This document shows, one piece after another, positions 22,842 through 33,612 of a stretch of DNA of 64,000 nt. Positions within the stretch are counted from its first letter, which is position 1, and every line of letters begins with the position of its first letter. The DNA is from Aphrocallistes beatrix (lineage: Eukaryota > Porifera > Hexactinellida > Sceptrulophora > Aphrocallistidae), in contig OY725488.1 in assembly GCA_963281255.1 (NCBI GenBank), positions 9,397,524 to 9,461,523 of the forward strand, in the 5' to 3' direction. Below the pieces are notes generated by a model. The model had not been told where the DNA came from. It searched no databases and saw only the letters and a program-made list of their open reading frames with translations. The position numbers were made by a program, and so were the translations under genes.

Positions 22842-23755
22842 ATGGCAGTTCGATTTCCTGACACTCAAGCTGTAGACTCCGCAGAGACACACATCAATCA
22901 TTCCTACGATCACCTGATCGCTTGTGTCAATGAAGAACGAACCCCAGGAGAACTATGGTATCCTCATGGTGTCGCACTAGATTCCAATAAAAACCAAATT
23001 TATGTCGCTGAAAGACATTTTTGGGAGATCCGAGCAACATCGCACGCGTGTCCCTCTTCTCAGAAACAGGAGAGTTCCTAAACATGTTCTCACATCCACA
23101 CATGAAGTGGCCCTGCGGTATAGCTATCCATAATGACAATGTGTTTGTGACAGACAAGGAAGAACACTCGGTATTCCATTTCAAAATGGGAGCAGATTCC
23201 CATCTCGTTTCTAGGCTAGGGGGCAGACGGTCTGATATTGGACAGTTCGATATGCCTGGACCACTCGCTGTATCTACCAATGGAGAGATTTTTGTCACTG
23301 ATTGTTACAACGATCGAATCCAAATCTTAAGGTTTGATAGCAGACTCCATTATCAGCGACACATACTGCACCACTCCTTGGTAAAACCATCTGACATTAA
23401 AATGACACCAGACGAAGTCTTTGTTCTCTCCGAAACCTCTCCTTGCATTAAAGTTTTTACAAACTCCGGATTCCTTATACGATCGTTAATTACATCTGGA
23501 TGTGGTGGATTGCAGGTAACTGAGCCTTCGTTCTTTTGCCTGGATGCTAGAAGTAATATACTCCTCAGTGATTGTTCGGATCATCAGATCAAAATATTTT
23601 CAAAAGAAGGAACACTCCTCCACACTTTAAGGGAATTTGGTCATGAATTGGGGATGTTCTTTCTTCCACAGGGAATAGTTTTCACTAACAATCTCAAATT
23701 AGTTATTGTGTCTCGGAATAAGAACTACTGTTTGCAAATATTTTCTTTTGATTAG
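22842..23755 (+). pseudogene. Stand-alone NHL-repeat gene with a frameshift
   Basis: From ATG 22842 the frame reads MAVRFPDTQ...PHGVALDSNKNQIYVAE and then leaves the NHL pattern. From about 23021 another frame carries on with ARVSLFSETGEFLNMFSHP through five further repeats (GIAIHNDNVFVTD, PLAVSTNGEIFVTDCYNDR, FFCLDARSNILLSDCSDH, GIVFTNNLKLVIVSR) to a stop at 23755. A one-base change in the T/G run near 23020 (CATTTTTGGGAG) would explain it. There is no coiled coil, so it is not a member of the tandem family, but it sits inside the same locus. Either a young pseudogene or a sequencing error; the rest is undamaged. Confidence 0.7.
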
Positions 23756-25078
23756 CTGTCATTTCTATTTGTGTATTCTATCATAATTAATTAAACATTT
23801 ATTTTCTCATTCGCCATTTATCTCTGCCACTGGAACACTGGTCATAGTACATAATTGTTGTTAATAAGACATAATCATTATTCAGAACATGTTACTTCAC
23901 TAATTTCGTTTGGTATCGAATTATAGTTTAGTTTCAGCTCTAACAGTTGAAATATTAATTTTTTTAAAATTGCTACTCTAGCAATTTATGTCTGAATTTA
24001 GAAAATCATTGAAAATCTTTTATTTTACATTTTATCCTATTTTAAGCTTTTATTCAAGAACGCACGCGTATAATAGAATTGGTGCAGAAGATTGATTTCC
24101 AACAAGAGTGAGCCTACATTCTTTGATTTGCTTTATATTTGATTCTTATCCTTCAGCCACTTCCCAATTCAGTAGCATTAAGGTGTCAATCCTTTCGAAC
24201 AGTTTGATATGTCAATTCTGTGCTTGATTTTAAAACTTTCAATTTTTAGTGTGCTTCCTATACAAGCATACAGTATAAGATCTTTTAAATTAGCATAAAT
24301 GTCCAATTCTAAGATGTGTGTTTGTGTTCGGCAGCCGTAATGGCTCTCCTAGCAACAATTCTAAAGATAATGATGCGACGACAGTTTGTATAGATTGCAT
24401 CTAACACTTCGACTTCCAAAGTACTTTAAATCATCATGATGACGTAGCATTATGTGTTTTCTTCTTAAAACTTCCAATATATCGATTCCATATTGGAGCC
24501 TAACGTATAGTATGAGTGTATCTATCAAATGTGCATGCATGATGATGACATCATAATGGCAAAGCAAAAATCTTGCTCCAAGCGTTTCATACTTAAGAGC
24601 TGCCTATCCCACGCTAACCTCAACATGAGAATGTCATGAGGGAGACAAAATCTAAATTCGGGGTAGAGTGACTTAATAGCATAACATTTCACATGTGTAT
24701 TCTCAGAATATGTTGGAAGCTCACGTCCATCTAGTCTGTGAGGGTATATCATTGATCGAATCATAGATTTCCTAAAACGATAGATTCCTAGGCAATTGAA
24801 TACTAGATGTAATAAGAGATTACTTAAAGAGCGACAGGAACTACCACATTGTGTAGTATGTTGTATGGTGTTATCTGAGGGCTCGATAGAACCAAGTTTT
24901 CTAAAATGCCATTTAGGCTATTCTAAGAATTCGCAAAATATCTTAGAATTAAGAATTCTTGATGAATTCTAAGAATTTCTGGAGTATTTTGAAACCAGTC
25001 ATATCTTCGAAAGGAAAATTCGACGTCGTTCAGAAAACAAAAATTAAATTTTTGCATTTATTTACGTAAATGTATTAC
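23756..25078. other. Intergenic
   Basis: No gene or clear repeat identified. AT-rich. The text TTTTTAGTGTGCTTCCTATA near 24244 is the reverse complement of sequence near 16299-16320, so a repeat family may be shared between the two flanks of the chimera region. Confidence 0.35.
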
Positions 25079-25496
25079 CATAGCCTACTATACATAAGGC
25101 CTCACAGTAAAATATGAAATTTGGACCAGGGATGCGGTCGCCGCCGGAAACAAAATTTGAAATTTTTTATCAAATTTAGTGACATTCCGCTTAAAAACAG
25201 ATATTCCGGTGACTAGCAGTCGATATATATCGAAAAATATGCATATTAACGACAAAGCTAATTTTAGAATTTTGTGTTGTTATTTACCCATAATATATAT
25301 AAGTGGTTTATGGTATATAACATACATAGCAAATTTATACTTTTATTACGCTCTACAGCTAAATAATCCATCTTGTTATTTATTTATGTCATTCCCATTA
25401 GTCCAATGTCCCTACAGAGCCCATTTCCCTATTAATTAATTAACCTTATAATTTGATTTATGCTACTACCATTAATTTATTAGTTTTTTTCTAACG

Positions 25497-25859
25497 ATGC
25501 CCAACAGTTGTGCCGTTTTCGGATGCAAAAGCAACTACAACGACGATGACCGTGTCCCAATTTTTAAACTACCTACGAAACCAGATGACCTAAGACACAG
25601 ATGGCTTCAGGTTCTTCGGAGAGACGATTTACAATCATTCAAGGTGGTTTACGTGTGTGTAAATCATTTTCGCCAGGAGGATGTTGAGTATACTCACAAA
25701 GTTCCAAATGGAGATGGTACTTATCGTGAAATTCCAAGAGTCAACCCAAAGCTAAAAGATGGTGCCGTTCCAGTTTTTCTACCAGGACACCCTTCAATCT
25801 GTTCTCAATCTATTACCTCCACAAACCGCAGACGTGTGTCACCGATCTCAAAAAGATGA
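25497..25859 (+). CDS. THAP DNA-binding domain of a P-type transposase
   Basis: 120 codons beginning MPNSCAVFGCKSN. The C2CH zinc-binding pattern is complete (C5, C10, then VCVNHF supplying C and H), with the conserved W in HRWLQVLRR and an AVPVFLPG version of the AVPTIF motif near residue 90. In P elements this domain binds the transposon ends. The frame stops at 25857-25859, before any nuclease domain, so the product would be a DNA-binding-only protein that could compete with active transposase; that role is inferred. Confidence 0.85.
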   Translation: MPNSCAVFGCKSNYNDDDRVPIFKLPTKPDDLRHRWLQVLRRDDLQSFKVVYVCVNHFRQEDVEYTHKVPNGDGTYREIPRVNPKLKDGAVPVFLPGHPSICSQSITSTNRRRVSPISKR

Positions 25860-25977
25860 GGAAATGTTCAATGATGCATTAACACTTAGCCTGGCATCTG
25901 AGAGCGAAGAGAAAGAGAAATATCAGATCAAGACCTAAGACACAGATAGCGTACATACAGATACAGAAATTGACATT

Positions 25978-26538
25978 GATCCTTTTCTTGATGCTCTATC
26001 AGATGTATCACCCATTGAGTGCGATACCCCAACACTCCAGTCACTAGCTTTTATTGCTGGGTATGCTGCCTACCAATACCTTAAGCATTCTTCACCGTGC
26101 TTAATATGCCGAGATCTTTTAATTATCGACAAAGATATTCTAGTAGATGAATCCTTCGAATTCCGGTACCAACTACTGCAGCTTTCTGATCATGGTGGTC
26201 TAAAGTATCCTTCAGAGCTTGCATTGGAATCTTTAATTATTGTTTGGAAGATTCTAACTATAATCCAAAGTAATAGTGAACTTATGTCCCTGTTGATAGA
26301 AGGTCAAACTAGAAAGATTTTAGTAACACTTGCTTTTGGCTCCCTAACTGGTCTTGATAGTGGTTTTGAAGGTTGGAGAACTACTTGTCCTTCTTGTAAT
26401 GTGAAAGATTCTACCATTCTATCAAGTCTCGTTCGGAGTGAAGCAAATTGTCTAATTGCAAATCTTGTCAAGAATTACAATTCGAGCCTTACTTTAAAGG
26501 GATTAGAAAAGCGGAAATTGAAAAAGTTCGATTCCTGA
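25978..26538 (+). pseudogene. C-terminal remnant of a P-type transposase
   Basis: A stop-free frame from 25978 (DPFLDALSDVSP...) includes LAFIAGYAAYQYLKHSSPCLICRDLL, typical of the C-terminal part of THAP/P-type transposases with its IAGY motif and CxxC. No ATG opens it. The RNase H-like catalytic region expected between the THAP domain and this part is absent. Confidence 0.7.
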
Positions 26539-26856
26539 TTATTTAGATACGAGTTAGTTGTCTTATGTGAAGTAACTATATCTACCAGAGTAAATAGATG
26601 TTTTCTAGTAGTTTCTGTATTGTGTGTATGTTATGTGACTGTATTCAAACTCACAAAGTAACAAGATTAATGGTATAATGAGAGTATACGTATTACTTTA
26701 TTACAGTTGCTAGTTATTGAGGTAGCTGTTTCTAAGCAGTAAGTCACTATATTTGATCTAAAATTGCAATACCATAATTTTCGTTTCCCGGCGGCGACCG
26801 CATCCCTGGTCCAAATTTCATATTTTACTGTGAGGCCTTATGTGTAGTAGGCTATG

Positions 26857-27278
26857 GTATTACATACAGTCATTAAGGATACTGCCCTCGAGGTTATAAC
26901 TGAGGTTATAACTTTTGGATGGAATGGATACTTTTTAATAATATTTTGAACCGAATTTTGAACAATTAAGAGGATGCCAAGTTAGTAATCAAATGATTGG
27001 TCAGATTATTCGTGAGATAGAAACAGTTCGAATAGATTTTCCATTTTAGGGAGTCAAATGGAAGGAAAATCCGATTCATTGGTAACAGGATTGAAAAATA
27101 GAAGATGTTGATACTGAATTTCGAAATGATCGAGGGTGAAAAACAATTCTTGATCTTCCATCTGATCATTTACGAAACAAAGGACGCTGATTCTCATTCG
27201 ACCGTCAAAATACGATCTCGATCCTAATGTCCTAGATTTAGTTAATTCTAAGGTTTAATGTGTTGTATGGTGTTAGCA
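26857..27278. other. Spacer before the E2 gene
   Basis: Nothing recognised apart from the target duplication of the preceding transposon. Confidence 0.3.
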
Positions 27279-27725
27279 ATGGCGGTAAGACGGATAAAAA
27301 AGGAATTTGAAGATATTATAAAGGATCCTTATGAATTCTGCACAGCTCAGCCTTTGGAGGATGAGAATCTATTCAACTGGGTTGGTAGCGTAAGCGGACC
27401 TGAAGACTCTCCTTACGAGGGAGGCGTGTTCTTCCTCACGATAGCATTGCCACCCACCTATCCATTCAAGCCCCCTAAGGTCAAGTTCTCGACACCTGTG
27501 TACCATCTTAACATCGATAAACACGGGAACACATCCATTGATCTATTGGACAATATGTGGTCCCCAGCAATCAAAATATCAAATGTGCTTTGCTCAATGT
27601 ATTCATTGCTGGAAATGCCTTCTGCAGACCATCCAATGGAATCCGAGATTGCAGAAGTATATAAGACGAACCGTCTGATGTATAGAAAACACGCGAAAGA
27701 TTGGACTGGAAAGTATGCAATGTAA
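27279..27725 (+). CDS. UBE2D-like E2 with serine in place of the catalytic cysteine
   Basis: Single exon, 148 codons from MAVRRIKKEF; an in-frame ATG lies at 27267 and the open frame extends back to 27258, but this start aligns with the UBE2D N-terminus (MALKRI...). The UBC fold is complete: SPYEGGVFFLTI, YPFKPPKVKF, WSPAIKIS, and the terminal DWTGKYAM typical of UBE2D. The active-site segment reads HLNIDKHGNTSIDLL where UBE2D has HPN..GSICLDIL, so the thioester cysteine is Ser86 (TCC, 27534-27536). The Asp-Asp of the later loop is also changed to Asp-His (SADHP). The Asn of HPN is kept. It cannot form a normal ubiquitin thioester; a UEV-like scaffold or an oxyester-trapping role is possible. 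The open frame suggests selection, but a young retrocopy is not excluded. Confidence 0.85.
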   Translation: MAVRRIKKEFEDIIKDPYEFCTAQPLEDENLFNWVGSVSGPEDSPYEGGVFFLTIALPPTYPFKPPKVKFSTPVYHLNIDKHGNTSIDLLDNMWSPAIKISNVLCSMYSLLEMPSADHPMESEIAEVYKTNRLMYRKHAKDWTGKYAM

Positions 27726-27922
27726 TTATACAAAAAATAATTTCAGTTTGCTTCCGACCTATCCGATTAGATGCGCGTAGTAGAATCTGATATAATTTTT
27801 TCATTTAAAGAATTATTCAAATTTTGTAGTAGTTTAAGAGTGGAACAGAACATACATATTTATAGGATTTAGATACACTTCATTCCGTATCTGTGCAGCA
27901 ATGCATCAGCAGACTATCTTGC

Positions 27923-27928
27923 AATAAA
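27923..27928 (+). terminator. Polyadenylation signal AATAAA
   Basis: AATAAA about 200 bp after the E2 stop codon, on the coding strand; a plausible poly(A) signal for that gene. Confidence 0.4.
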
Positions 27929-28320
27929 AGTAAACTCTCCCACTCTTTAAAACTGATAGGATGTTAATCTCGATGTATTCTCTCCAATAGATCTTAAATG
28001 GAAGATTCTTTTAGTTTGACAAAGCTTGGATATCAGTCCTGCGTTGCTAGGCTAGTTGTTCTTCGCATACAAGACAAGCAAGCATGCAACAGTTGGTATA
28101 TTACCGTATGAGCTAATGTATGGACGCGATCTTCCAGCATTAGTAGGGTAGCACAAAATCAACAAAATGTTCAAATAAACCTTAACTCGTTATATTTTGT
28201 GTCAAAAGATATGTCAAGTTATCGCATAAAAATTGGATGATTCCACTTTATAGTATTTTGAGGCTTGTTCTATTGACTTGTGAGATGAGCATTGCACCGT
28301 TTAAACAAAATACAAGTATC
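27929..28320. other. Upstream flank of unit 3
   Basis: No gene. From about 28255 (CTATTGACTTGTGAGATGAGCATTGCAC) the sequence is a diverged copy of the region before the NHL genes (compare 1015-1045), so unit 3 homology starts here and is split by the transposon at 28321-30371. Confidence 0.45.
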
Positions 28321-28627
28321 CATAGCCTACTACATACAGGCCGTTTCACTGAACAATTTTCCATGGTACCAGGGATAAGATAAAGTGGATTTTCTTACGC
28401 ACCCATAATATTAATAAATAATTTTTGTTCCAAATCTGCTAATTCATCATTTGTTTGATGCATAAGTATATGAAACTAGTCTACGTTCCAATAAATTAAT
28501 ATCAATGTTATGGCTATTTTCTTTCTCTGCTATATGGTTCCTTTTTACTTTTACGTTGTATTTGTTCTTGAATGTTAGCTCTCAACTGTTTCTATACATA
28601 TAAGGATGCGCCACGCAGCAAAGGGCA

Positions 28628-29299
28628 ATGGGGAGGCGGGATGGACCTACAAGGAAGTATCCGGCAAGCCAATTCCCTAAGAAGGGTCGGTGCTTTATTT
28701 GCGACTCGAACAGGCACTTTATGGCCCAATGCCCGGAACGGCACTGTGCGAAATGTGGCGAAAGAGGACACGAGGTCCGCTATTGCCCACATACACGAAG
28801 TCGAAGAGGGGTATTTCAGGCCACGACGCAGCATAGTGTTGTACATGAGACGGCGGTTGTGGTACCAGTTAAATGGAACGGCAAACCCATCAATGTAATG
28901 ATGGACACGGGGGCGGATCCTTCGGTGGTGGACAGAGGCACCGTACAAAAGATGAATATTCCTTACAGCACAAAGTATAGTCAAGTGTATGGGCTAGGGC
29001 GGACAGCGCTTGCGGTCTGTGGTACGGCCTGCGTGGCGATGGATGTGGGGGATGGTCGACCACTAGAACACGAAATCGAAATACTCGATACTAACAATAG
29101 GGTGGTTATATTGGGGCGAAGGTTCCTCGCGCGCTTCAAGAATACTACTTTCGATTGGGAAAACATGAGAGTTAGGCTAGGTGGTTGTTGGAAAACCTCT
29201 TTAACTGCGGCACGCGGGGATACGCGGCGACTAGAGCAGAAATTATGCAGACTGAGATGGGAAAGGAGGGAGACAGCTTGGAGGCCAGGTTCGATATAA
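28628..29299 (+). pseudogene. Ty3-type gag zinc knuckle and protease fragment
   Basis: The frame contains two CCHC knuckles (CFICDSNRHFMAQC and CAKCGERGHEVRYC), which bind nucleic acid in gag proteins, followed by a retropepsin-like protease with the MMDTGADPSVV active site and a VILGRRFL strand near its end. There is no upstream matrix/capsid region, so this is an internal fragment. It runs out of frame into the reverse transcriptase part, which begins in another frame at about 29190. Confidence 0.8.
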
Positions 29300-29955
29300 A
29301 CCCGAAACTATCACCGCGAGAAGAGACAGCCATACGCAAGGTGCTGTCGAGATGGAAAGACGTTTTCGCGGAGAACCCGAAGAGCCCGCGCGAAATTGGA
29401 ACCGCGGAACACGTTATCACTCTTCTGGATGAGCGGCCGATCAGAAGCCGGCCGTTGCGTGTTTCTCCGGAAATTGAGGCGGAGGTATCCAAGCAGATAG
29501 ATGAAATGCTCGAGAATGGGATCATACGTCCCTCTTCTTCCTCTTGGGCGAGTCGAGTGATCTTAGTGAAGAAAAAGGACGGGACCCATCGAGGGATCTC
29601 AACGATGTGACGAAGCGAGATGTCTATCCGATGCCGGATACCCGAGATGTTTTCGATCGTATGGGAGGGGCAACTGTATTCTCTACACTGGATGGGGCAT
29701 CCGCATACTGGAGCGTTCCTGTGAAGGAAAAGCATAGGGAGTTCACTGCGTTTGTTTCAACTCGCGGCCAGTTTGAATTCAACCTCATGCCTTTTGGATT
29801 GTCAAACTCACAGGCTACCTATCAGCGAGCGGTAGACCAGGCTCTACGAGGGTGTCCGAATGTACAGGCGTTTGTTGATGACACATGTGTCCACTATCCC
29901 AGTTTCGATACGCACCTGGAGCATTTGGATGAGGCTCAGTTGGCTATTCTAAAAA
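29185..29955 (+). pseudogene. Ty3-type reverse transcriptase fragment
   Basis: Two overlapping frames, with a shift near 29590-29610, cover the start of a gypsy-type reverse transcriptase (EIGTAEHVITLLDERP, LVKKKDG, then YPMPDTRDVFDRM, FSTLDGASAYW, FNLMPFGLSNSQATYQR, AFVDDTCVH with the catalytic Asp pair). RNase H and integrase are absent; after about 29955 the frame continues with unrelated residues to 30146. Inactive. Confidence 0.8.
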
Positions 29956-30371
29956 TTGAGGATGAAGAATGTGAGGATTGGGCTTTTGAGTGTACTGATT
30001 GCTGTATTGACGGAAAAGATATGCTACGTTGTATTTTAATGACTTCAAGTAACTATTTACTCAACAACAAGGCCAAGAATATTACTTCTACCACCTCTTG
30101 TCCCAAAGATACTCAAAGGAAGATACTTAAACTTACCTCTAATTAATATATGTATATATATATACACCTATATATTTATGTAGTATTCCTTGTCTGTCAA
30201 CTAAATTATGCCAGCAGTCAGTAATATCATTATTGTGGGGTAGAGGATGTATAATTACACGATATTAAATATATCAAAATGATATTGTGTTAAATTTAAT
30301 TGTATTAAAAACTCGACTTTATCTTATCCCTGGTCTAAAGTAGTGAAACGGCCTGTATGTAGTAGGCTATG

Positions 30372-30528
30372 AAGGATCTTAGTTCGATATGGTAACCTGA
30401 GTTCCATTAAATATTACAAAATGTAACTTGATTCTAGAGATATAATTAGTATAAAGTTGTATGTCCAAACTGATTGATCTATTCAGTTATCTTTTCTTAT
30501 TGTTATTAGTTCATATTTGTATCAAGTA
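30372..30528 (+). promoter_or_regulatory. 5' region of NHL copy 3
   Basis: Matches the upstream sequence of the other family members (ATATGGTAACCTGAGTTCC, TGATTGATCTATTCAGTTAT, TTAGTTCATATTTGT). The transposon at 28321-30371 ends only 157 bp before the start codon, so this copy's distal control region is displaced by 2 kb. Confidence 0.45.
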
Positions 30529-31782
30529 ATGGCCACACGTCTATCAGCAGAATCATTGCTGGGAGAGGAGAGGGTGGAGAGAGAGTTGGAGGAGTTGAGG
30601 AGTCAGGTGCAGAGAGAGAAAGAGAAAGTGAAAAGCTATTTCCATCAGCTCCACCTGCTGCTAGAAGCTAGAGAGGAAAGTGTGTTGAGAGAGCTAGATG
30701 AGATTGTAGATCGAGTGAGAGCAGAGTTAACTGAGAAGATAGCTCTCCTCCAGCAGCTAAACACAGCTCGAGAGGATCTGGAGAGAGATCTGACAGAGAA
30801 CAAGTTGAGAGAGCTGCTTCAGAAACATCTGCGTAGTCTGGAAGATGAAATGGGAGAAGTGTTAGGGGCAGAAGGAGTGACAGTTGGGTGGGTAGAGGTG
30901 GAGTGGAATGTGGAGGGAGTAGAAGTGTCAGTGAGTGATGTGTGTAAGGTTGTGTGTCTGAAAGAGAAACCCTATTCTGTGAAAGTACGTCCTATCTGGT
31001 CTCGTGTTGCTGGAGGGAAAGGTCCTGATCAGATTTCGAGTCCAATGCAGATTGCTATAGACAATACAACACAGAATATATTTGTGACAGATCTGGACAG
31101 TCCAAGAATCCAAGTGTTCAATTCAGAAGGAAACCATCTATACTACATTACTGATGAGATAGTCAGAGGATCTACTGGAATAGCTCTAACTAATGAATTC
31201 CTTTTTGTGGCGATTGGACACAATTTGCTGAAACTAAACAAATCTTCTAACAACTTAATTGAGTCAGTGAAAAGAGAGAATCATATTTGGGGAATTGAGG
31301 CAGATGAGCAAACAAACATTTATGGATGTGAGTATTACAACCAATCAATAGTTGTATTTGACATGAATCTGAAATTCCTGCGAAGAATCAAATTGAAATC
31401 TTCTCATTTACAATCAAATAATCAAACCCACAGTATGAAACTCTATCAGAACAACATGTATGTAATGTTTGTCCACTGTCCTACTTTCCATCTCCAGATA
31501 TTTTCTCTAGAAGGAGATCTGATAAGATGTTTGATACCAAAAGAAGAGATTGTATGGAGTTATTTCTTTACTATCGATCAAGTGGGGAATATCATTGTAG
31601 CTGATTGGTGGGGTAAACAAATCAAGATATTCAACAATGAAGGAGATACAATACACACCATTACCAATGAAGACTTAACTGAGAATGAGAAATTCTACTT
31701 TCCTCGTGGAGTCGCACTAGATAATTCAAATAGGATTATTGTAACACAGCAGAATCCTGAGAGTTTCCTACAAGCTTTCTGA
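30529..31782 (+). CDS. Coiled-coil NHL-repeat protein, copy 3
   Basis: Intronless, 417 codons from MATRLSAESL. Same coiled coil, linker and six-blade propeller as copies 1, 2 and 4. Four linker residues (VQRVD before YSVKVRP) are reduced by an in-frame deletion (KEKPYSVKVRP). Propeller differences fall again at the periodic sites: TDLDSPR, FVAIGHN, KRENHIWG, SNNQTHS, MFVHCP, EIVWSY. Terminal residues NPESFLQAF. The frame is completely open. Function unknown, as for the other copies. Confidence 0.85.
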   Translation: MATRLSAESLLGEERVERELEELRSQVQREKEKVKSYFHQLHLLLEAREESVLRELDEIVDRVRAELTEKIALLQQLNTAREDLERDLTENKLRELLQKHLRSLEDEMGEVLGAEGVTVGWVEVEWNVEGVEVSVSDVCKVVCLKEKPYSVKVRPIWSRVAGGKGPDQISSPMQIAIDNTTQNIFVTDLDSPRIQVFNSEGNHLYYITDEIVRGSTGIALTNEFLFVAIGHNLLKLNKSSNNLIESVKRENHIWGIEADEQTNIYGCEYYNQSIVVFDMNLKFLRRIKLKSSHLQSNNQTHSMKLYQNNMYVMFVHCPTFHLQIFSLEGDLIRCLIPKEEIVWSYFFTIDQVGNIIVADWWGKQIKIFNNEGDTIHTITNEDLTENEKFYFPRGVALDNSNRIIVTQQNPESFLQAF

Positions 31783-32334
31783 TTGAACTAACTATTGTTT
31801 TGAAACTAAACTATTGTTATCGTTATTTATTCTTGATTTGATATTGAATTCTAATACATTTGTCTGCTGTCTTTTCTAATGTTAATTATAAACTTTTTGT
31901 TCTGTTGTACACTCTGAAAGATCTAAGATTAGAACTATGATGTCCAGTGGTGGATTGAGCTACTTAGGCGGCCTTGGCAAGTTTCTCGATAGTGGGCCAC
32001 GGGACGGTTTGGTCGGACCACTGCCAACCAGTCCACCTGTCCATCGACCCACCGCGCTTCTGCCCAGTGTCTCGATTGCCCAATCCTCTCAGACAAGATC
32101 CCGACTGTTCCACTGCGATTAGATAGAAATTATTCCTTCCGTTGTACACTCCAGAATAATCTTAATTGAATACTTTAATGCGAGTCTTTAGTTCAGTGTT
32201 GATTCTATGGATTTGTGTCGATTTCAAGACTGGGAGTTTAGTTCTGTATCGATTGTTGGTAATTCTTTTATTTATTTGAACATAGTTAATGGATTTATTT
32301 TCAAAATTGTTGAGACGATTGGGCTCTTGATACA
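31783..32334. other. NHL-AKR spacer, unit 3
   Basis: No confident gene. It includes the block with the 61-codon ORF 31937-32122 discussed under units 1 and 2. Confidence 0.35.
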
Positions 32335-33410
32335 CATACTTGTCAACTGTCCTGTTTTTGGCGGGACGCCCCGCTTTTTTTCACTCTTCTATTGAGGTAA
32401 TCATTACGAGTGTCTCGATTATAAATCAACTTTCCTTATTTTGTCCTACAATTTTGTATTCTATCCAGAGGCGTAGCTTACACCTATGTCGCCCGGGGCG
32501 GATGTATTTCATGCCGCCCCTCAACACATATTTCTACTTCAACTTGGCAAATGTATTAACTTAATTTGTGGCGTGTTTTGTGTGTTAATATAAAACAAGC
32601 GCGCTTCGCTTGCTTGCGCTGCGCGGCTTGCGACAGTGTGTCCGCAGAGTCGCCCTGCGGGCACCTAGAGATACTCAATCTAACCTATTCTGGGATTTTT
32701 TTTAGTTCATATAAATATTTTAAACAAAGGTTAACAAAAAATTCCATCATCGATCCGAAAATTTCTAGCCTATTTTTTGAAATTTGTTTACTTTGTGTAT
32801 CTATCGTGAACAAAAGTAAACAAATTAATTATCAAACTTATTCGAAAATTCGATATTCTAAATAGACACCCCTGAAAACCCCATGTCAATCAACCGTTGA
32901 GAGCTAGTTTCTAGCATATTTTTGAGATTTGTTTACTTTATGTATCTATTGTAAACAAAAGTAAACAGATTAATTTTCAAATCTACTTGAGAATATGTTA
33001 TTCGAAATCTACACCCCTGAAAACCCCATATCAACCGTTGGAAGCTAGTCTTTAGCATTACGTATTTTCAAAATTCATCAAATGGTGTGAAAATACGTAT
33101 ATATAGGTGTGATAATATGCACAAATTTTTAAAAATTGCTATACACTATAATACATTTAAGATATTAAACATAAGTTGTTGCTTTGAAGTATTATTAATA
33201 TTGACGATATATTGGAGTGTCGTGCAATAATTTCCATTGTGATAGTGTAGTCATTAATTTTGTATAGAAAAGGTGTGAAAAATTGTTTTCCATTTTTTTT
33301 GCAGAGGTGTGAAATTCGCTACGTATTTTACGTTATTAAAGAACGTATTATGATTTAAATACTACTTACACGCATGTATAGCCAAACAAATTGACAATGC
33401 TACGATCATT

Positions 33411-33498
33411 TCAGTTATCCGAACACATTATTTCAGTTATCCGAACACATTATTTCAGTTATCTGAACACATTATTTCAGTTATCCGGACACATTATT
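33411..33498. repeat. Tandem repeat, 22 bp x 4
   Basis: Four copies of TCAGTTATCCGAACACATTA plus TT. It lies just upstream of a pogo-like end (TAATCGAGGGTCTACTG at about 33577-33593 followed by TA), so the repeat probably belongs to a worn pogo-type MITE whose left end is no longer recognisable. Confidence 0.65.
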
Positions 33499-33612
33499 TT
33501 CACAAATTCGATTGAAAAAGTATTTGATAAAATGAGTGGTACTCGAACACACTGTTCGGATAATCGAGGTGTCGGATAATCGAGGGTCTACTGTAATATC
33601 ATTTGACACCTA

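Larger units (their letters stand above)
25079..26856 (+). mobile_element. P-type transposon, internally deleted, THAP-encoding
   Basis: Ends CATAGCCTACTATACATAAG and its inverted counterpart finishing TAGTAGGCTATG, with the 7-bp duplication GTATTAC at 25072-25078 and 26857-26863. The inverted arms continue for about 75 bp (through GGTCGCCGCCGG). Inside are an N-terminal THAP ORF and a C-terminal transposase remnant with the catalytic centre missing between them, making it a non-autonomous deletion derivative. Confidence 0.85.
28321..30371 (+). mobile_element. P-type TIR element containing a Ty3-type gag-pol fragment
   Basis: Ends CATAGCCTACTACATACAGG and CCTGTATGTAGTAGGCTATG, with imperfect 7-bp duplications AAGTATC / AAGGATC at 28314-28320 and 30372-30378. 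The inverted arms run on through CCAGGGATAAGATAAAG. Instead of transposase the interior has zinc knuckles, an aspartic protease and part of a reverse transcriptase, without LTRs. Either the retrotransposon fragment was captured into the element or it inserted later and lost its ends. Confidence 0.7.

Noticed and set aside
25179..25439. 86-codon ORF inside the P-type element before the THAP gene
   Set aside because: Tyr/Ile-rich from AT-rich DNA, no domain, and the THAP frame has its own ATG.
33411..33498. CRISPR-like spacing
   Set aside because: The 22-bp units are contiguous tandem repeats without spacers, inside a transposon in an animal genome.
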